Shown here piece after piece: positions 59,280 to 64,000 of a stretch of DNA of 64,000 nucleotides. The number at the start of each line of letters is the position of its first letter. The stretch's first letter is position 1. The position numbers were made by a program, and so were the translations under genes. The notes under the pieces are model-generated. The model had not been told where the DNA came from. It saw nothing but the letters and a program-made list of their open reading frames with translations, and made no database searches. Source of the DNA: Pontederia crassipes (Eukaryota; Streptophyta; Magnoliopsida; Commelinales; Pontederiaceae); the NCBI GenBank assembly GCA_030549335.1, contig CM060198.1, forward strand, positions 54,073,995 through 54,137,994. The letters are read 5' to 3'.

Positions 59280-60080
59280 AGGTAGCTTGACTTATTTTTT
59301 TATCAATTTATTTTTCAAAAGCAGACTCTCACATTACATTGTCTTTTGTTCCACGACCCATTTTATACGTGACGGCGATTTTTCATCATATGGTCTTAAA
59401 TATGAAGAACTTATTTTATGTTTGCGAACATAAAATAGATTATTAAATATGAAGAACTAAATCTTTAAGAAATAGATTATTTGTTTGTTTTATAATTCAA
59501 CACTTTCAGGTTGAATGTTATATATGCTATATAAAAACTATATGGGTACGTTTAAAACTTTTCCTTTAAACTTACAATCTTCAATTTTTTTTCCTTAATT
59601 AAAATATATTAGTGAGTGTTAAATTAGTTTTCTTTTTCAGTTTCATACACTTGAGTGTTAAACTAGTGATGTGATAATAATTTTGAATATTGATGGTCAT
59701 CATTGGAAAAGAAAAATATATTTGTAAATTTTTTATGTACTCGATTATAGGATCATAATCGTAAAACGTCGTCGTCAAATTTTTTTATATAAAATTCATT
59801 CGGAATCGCTATATACTAAATTTTATATAGTGTTTTCCATTGCATTGCAAAAGTAAAAAACAAAAATGGTCGTACGTAAGGGGATGAAGCGCACTCGGAA
59901 AGCACGGAAACGTTGACGAATAAAAGCTCTCATATTGCCGTGATGTCATGCAGGCACTTCGTAGGAACGGGTCACACAGGGCAATGTACGAAACGGAGAA
60001 GATAAAAAAAAACATTTAATGGTTTAATTACCACGTTACAGTGGAGTGATAAGTTTTTGATCAATTAAGGTTTCGAATTT
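59280..60080. other. Upstream DNA of peptide copy C
   Basis: No gene. Collinear with 40250-41310 of copy B and with pieces of copy A (TTTTGTTCCACGACCC, GGATCATAATCGTAAAACGT, GCACTCGGAAAGCACGG, GGCACTTCGTAGGAACGGGT). Confidence 0.65.
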
Positions 60081-61052
60081 AATTTTAAATAATAAACTTT
60101 TAAATAATAAACTTTTTAACAAATTCTTTTAGTAAAAATTTCAATGTATACAGTTATATTATTAATTAATAAAATTATATTTTATATTTATACATCTGTG
60201 TTTTATTAAATACTCATAAAATTTAATCTATCACATTATTTTTTTTATATCACATCAGCATTCAAAATTAATATGTTCGTACACTTTGGCTACAAGACAA
60301 TAACCCGAGGGACGAAAGTCGTTTCGTCATCATTTTATAAACAAAATACAGCTTGAATTACGAACACAAAGTTATTATCCTGATTTTTTTTCAAAGAGAA
60401 AAAGGAAAAGCTACTATTATGTGAAAAAAAAAAGGGGGAAAAGTCGAAGCTGACCCGACCATTTTTCAGTATAAAAAAGTTGCAACTGTCACTCCCCACA
60501 ACTTTGCTTCTATAACGGAGTTTGCAAGAAGCCATGAAGTAACTGACCAGAGAGTCGGAGACCGGAGGTCAGGGTATATTCATTTCGGTTCTAAATTAGT
60601 TGGATCTAATAATCTTGTCGATCGAAAGAAAAAAAAGACAGTTGGAGACCGGAGGCCGACGGCCACTTCCGGCAGCAGCCGAGAGGCACGCGGTCTAATT
60701 GTGATGCACTGATGGCTGAAGGGAGTGCGATGAGGTAAACAAGAAAAATAAAACTTGCGAAAATGAATCAGAAAACGTGAGTTCTTCTACGTACTCATCT
60801 TTGCATGACATGATGACACAGCTAATCAATTACTAGCTAGCAGTTCGTTCTGCATACTGCACAACGAAGTAACAAACACCAAATACTGAAACTATCTGAA
60901 CTGTCCAGTTACGCAGAAACAGTTCGATTATAACTACAAGCATCTATAATTCAGAATAATATATAAATATAGTACTAATTAATGGAAAATACATATATTT
61001 ATATAACCCGACTCGATCATTCACCACTAGATGGGAATATGCGTTCATTCTG
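60081..61052. other. Intergenic DNA and 3' flank of peptide copy D
   Basis: No gene. 60720-60960 is the 3' flank of copy D, homologous to 1280-1476 plus 3620-3660 of copy A, and gives the empty site of the LTR at 1477-3619. Confidence 0.6.
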
Positions 61053-61313
61053 TCATGGATTTGGTATTGTCGGTTTCGGAGTAGGTGGATTCTTCGTATC
61101 ATTGTCTGGGGGGCAAGTTACAGAACCTGGGCCAACGTTGCAGGCGGTGTGGACGGGAGGCAACCTTATCATGGAGTCCGGATCCGGCGAGGACGAAGTT
61201 AAAGCCCTTCCAGCAAGTACCGATATCTGCATTCTCGAGCCAAGCATCATCACGAGGAGAAAGAAGGCAAATGGGATAGCGGTATAACGCTGTTGAGCTC
61301 TTCTTCCATACAT
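61053..61313 (-). CDS. Secreted Cys/Pro peptide, copy D (86 aa)
   Basis: ATG 61313 (MYGRRAQQRY) is chosen by alignment; an in-frame ATG at 61322 would add three residues. The signal peptide is at residues about 11-34 (TAIPFAFFLLVMMLGSRMQI, SVLA), followed by GRALTSSSPDP. The Cys pair is CNVGPGSVTC (about residues 58-67), followed by PPDNDTKNPPTPKPTIPNP. Single exon, shortest member, no extra cysteines. The stop TGA lies in the same CCAAATCCATGA context as in copy A, showing the ancestral tail. Family not recognised. A secreted peptide precursor is inferred; cleavage at the Arg of GR is possible but not shown. Confidence 0.75.
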   Translation of the reverse strand: MYGRRAQQRYTAIPFAFFLLVMMLGSRMQISVLAGRALTSSSPDPDSMIRLPPVHTACNVGPGSVTCPPDNDTKNPPTPKPTIPNP

Positions 61314-61399
61314 GTAGCCCATTTCTAAACCAGCTAATTGAATCTAGTGCAACGAGCTGATCTTGAGCAATTTGAAATTTAATTCGGAACCTGGAAGGA

Positions 61400-61407
61400 T
61401 ATATATT
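61400..61407 (-). promoter_or_regulatory. Candidate TATA box of peptide copy D
   Basis: Minus strand AATATATA, 87-94 bp upstream of ATG 61313. The context differs from copies A-C. A second TATATATG lies about 20 bp further upstream. Confidence 0.4.
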
Positions 61408-61413
61408 GTGCCG

Positions 61414-61689
61414 GTTCATATATATCAGGTCTCCATAAAGATCTACACCGGTTCATATTGAGAAGAATATACTAATATATCGCATTTGGTATGGAAATGG
61501 TGATCTTGAAAAAACAAATATGAAATGTGATAGTTGAACAAGAAAATGTGCCGAGCAATATCTTATCCTAAACATGTGAACACTTTAAAATATTCTTTTT
61601 CTTTTTTTCGAAATGCACGTGGAAGATATTATTCAACTTTCTAAGTGTGAGTAAGTGTGAGTGCATACATTTATGTTGTTGTGGAAAAT
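61414..61689. other. Upstream DNA of peptide copy D
   Basis: No gene. TTTCGAAATGCACGTGGAAG-ATATTATTCAACTTT is homologous to the LINE target region of copy A and to 40665-40690 of copy B, so copy D is part of the same duplicated unit. Confidence 0.55.
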
Positions 61690-62074
61690 CACACATTTTT
61701 TTCTTATTAAAATTGGATCAGACCAATCGATTTAATCATCAAACTGGTTGGTTCAATTTTAAGAGCAAGAAAAAAAATCAGAAATTAAAGGTAAAAATAG
61801 AAAATAAAATGTAAAAAAAGCTTAAAAGTGTTTAAATTAGGAATACGTGAAAATTAAAAGGAAAATAAATATGAAAGATTAATAGGGTGAGATGAATTAA
61901 TGGAAATAGTAAAAGGAAGGCATGAAAATCATAGTAAAGAAAAAATAAATAAAACGAAGTAAGCCTGATATATGACAAAATAAATTAATTTATTACCATG
62001 AGAATAAATAAAAAATCATAATAGATAATAAAATTCAATTCAATATCTTCACATAGAGATCACCTGCGTGAAAG
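61690..62074. mobile_element. Probable MITE remnant (38.2-kb Mutator-like family)
   Basis: ATTGGATCAGACCAATCGAT and AACTGGTTGGTTCAATTTT resemble the subterminal text of the element at 38212 (GGATCAGTCTGACC, GAACCGATTCAACC on either strand). AT-rich core, no clear termini. Confidence 0.35.
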
Positions 62075-63594
62075 TGTAACACTCCGATTTCATCCACAAT
62101 TACTAAGGACAATTATGTCATTCGGTTGTGTTAGCCCATTCATCATCACATATTCATAATAAAATATACTTTTCTATTAATACAATAGAAGCATAAAGCC
62201 ATTAAATAAGATAAAAGAATATTTCAATTTAACATGGAAGACTTCGTGAAAAATATCAAAGTAGTATTATAGATTTTAAAACATCACTAAATAGCAATTA
62301 AAACATCTTAAAACTATAATCAAAATATTTTTTTAAAACTCATAATTCAATAGACTCAATAACACTTGACTCTAAAATTCCTAAATCAGTGTGCAATTTA
62401 TTTTGTCATGAACTGAAACGCTATCCATCCAATCATTGGGTACCTGTATGGATCACTGTGCAAGAGTTTTCCCCGGTTGGAGTATGTGAAAGTCATGCAA
62501 TGCGATATCATGATCCTAAACAGAATACTCATCATCATCTTTAATAATAAGAAGAAAACAATATGCATGTCATGCTCCTAATATATGATCTATATGTCAT
62601 TCATTCATATCATTTCTATCATCATGCAATGAAATAAATGCATGATAAGATATGTAATCGCTATAAAAGAATAATTATTTAATTATTCTACTTATACCCC
62701 GGAAGTCGTCAAAAATTATAAAAGAATAAACTAGATGAATGAATGAACATGGATTAAGAATAAGAAAGTAAGATAAGAAAAGATTAAGGAGTGAAGGAAG
62801 AAATTCCCTCGTAATGAACTCGTTGATGCTATTGCCATCGTCGTATCCGACTTACTGATTTTATATCTCTCAACCTATCAGTGTATCTATAAATCAAGAA
62901 GATAGTAGCCGCTGATCACCAAATTAAGATTACTGATTAATAAGATTCTCATCCTTAATCAGTAGAAGAGTTCGATCTCTCGATCTCTTACAGCTCATTC
63001 TTTTAATCTTAATCTAATGATTAAAATGCAGATTGACACCTCACACGACTGTAAGGATTCTCATCTCATAACAATCACTATGGCATATCTCTCGATCTTT
63101 CTAATAAACAATGAACCAGCAATTACTAGAAGCATAGCAAGTAATATGGCTAATTCCTCCTCTCGGATGAAATTGGCTAAAGTAGAAAAATAATTGATCT
63201 CTCGATCTAATTGAAATCAGATATAAATTCTAAACAGTCATACATCACGTAAATGGAATGAGGAGTCAAATTCACGATATCAAAAAGTCGGAATAAAAGT
63301 TAGCATCAATAAAGTTTCATCACGAGAGAATCAAAAAATCTTCTTTAGTTCATCTTCATTTTTCCAAGCCTTCATCTTCTTTTTTTTCTTCCTTCCTCTC
63401 CTTCTTCCACCCCCCTTTTTCTCTCGTCTCCATCATCTTTGCTCAAAATTCAAATTTTGAAAAGTTGTTAGTCATCTCTTTTACTCTTTCAACTTCTCTA
63501 CTAAAAAATGATAAAAACATTTAAATATGTTCAACTTTCATATAAATTCATGGATTTAATTGTAGTGATTATAGGTACATAAAAGAGGTGATCA
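62075..63594 (-). mobile_element. 3' LTR of a TAT-like element leaving the window
   Basis: Plus-strand left end TGTAACACTCCGATTTC (62075); on the minus strand the LTR starts TGATCACCTC at 63594, right after a purine tract. It contains a ladder of GATCTCTCGATCT phrases at 62970-63220. About 1.5 kb. The rest of the element is beyond 64000. Confidence 0.55.
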
Positions 63595-64000
63595 AATTTC
63601 TCCAAGTTTAGATTTTTGCTTGTCCTCAAGCAATGTTCAAGATAAGGGTGATTTTCATCTTGCTTTCCCATCAACTTTTTAATATACCAACCTGATATTC
63701 TTTGCTCAAGTGCCTCCTCTGTTCCTTCATTCCCTGACTTTAATGAAGATATTAATAATAAGACATTTTTAACTTCCTCTTTTTAGCTCAAGCTAGAGAA
63801 TTCAAATAAGAAAAACAGATAATAAGAGTGTCAATGATAAATCTACCGGTCCAGTATAAGCTTTCTTTGAATTTTTATTTTTTTTCAATTGTCCAGTACT
63901 CATGTGATTATCCATAATGCTCAGGGGAATTCATGTAGCAAGTTTTTTATCGGCACAGCTCAGGGCAGTTGCTCTTAGGATACCAGGCATGAACTCCTAT
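63595..64000 (-). other. Polypurine tract and internal end of TAT-like element
   Basis: Minus strand CTAAACTTGGAGAAATTTGA at about 63592-63611, preceded by GAGGACAAGCAAAAATC, matching 29650-29690. 63610-64000 is homologous to 29670-30260, so this is a second member of the same class. No ORF in this part. Confidence 0.55.

Noticed and set aside
60982-61287. 101-codon plus-strand frame over peptide copy D
   Set aside because: Antisense shadow. The minus strand has the signal peptide, family conservation and TATA box.
39613-61313. Peptide family as lipid-transfer protein, defensin or CEP/IDA-type hormone
   Set aside because: There are only two conserved cysteines, not the eight of those Cys-rich families, and no recognisable CEP or IDA C-terminal motif.

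Overview
This is nuclear DNA of a flowering plant. The sequence is AT-rich and gene-poor and is built almost entirely from nested plant transposons: an L1-type LINE with an RNase H domain, hAT, CACTA and Mutator-like DNA elements, a Helitron end, Ty3/gypsy (TAT/Athila-like) and Ty1/copia LTR elements, and a scrap of plastid DNA. No bacterial-type operons, rRNA, tRNA or CRISPR arrays were seen. The species cannot be fixed from the sequence.

The only convincing host genes are four minus-strand copies of one small gene family. They encode 86-107 residue secreted peptides that share an N-terminal MHGRR-type start, a signal peptide, the segment VLAGRALSS at the predicted cleavage site, a pair of cysteines 8-9 residues apart, and a proline-rich tail ending near PxPNP. 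Copy A (3665-4219) is a pseudogene. Copies B (39613-39909), C (58772-59095) and D (61053-61313) are open. A, B and C also share a TATA box about 110-120 bp upstream and roughly 2 kb of homologous upstream DNA, so the window is an expanded tandem array. I do not recognise the family.

Layout: 1-1476, LTR remnant and flank; 1477-3619, solo LTR in the 3' flank of copy A; 3665-5639, copy A with two MITEs; 5640-12371, LINE (minus strand) carrying a mosaic plastid insert (psaA plus psbT); 12372-20520, upstream DNA of copy A broken up by a hAT MITE, a Helitron end, an LTR and a small CACTA-like MITE; 20.9-33.5 kb, a degraded TAT/Athila-like element whose 3' LTR is split by a 7.6-kb hAT, which is itself split by a 4.2-kb CACTA carrying exons of the purine-biosynthesis gene PurH; 33530-36598, another LTR-type element; 36.9-39.4 kb, 5' end of a TAT-like element (LTR, tRNA-type PBS, coiled-coil ORF) with a Mutator-like MITE inside; 39.6-41.8 kb, copy B; 42-53.9 kb, solo LTR, two Mutator-like elements, an env-like remnant and a pol-less copia element; 54.7-58.6 kb, a rearranged pair of LTRs enclosing a piece of the peptide-gene promoter and a gag fragment; 58.8-61.4 kb, copies C and D; 62.1-64 kb, 3' LTR and internal end of a TAT-like element running off the right edge.

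Because the paralogous copies provide empty sites, several insertions in copy A can be placed to the base with their target-site duplications. Several unrelated LTRs also contain dense clusters of short palindromic motifs (GGCACGnCCGTGCC, CGGTCGACCG or ACGGCCCGTGAG types), which no coding feature explains.
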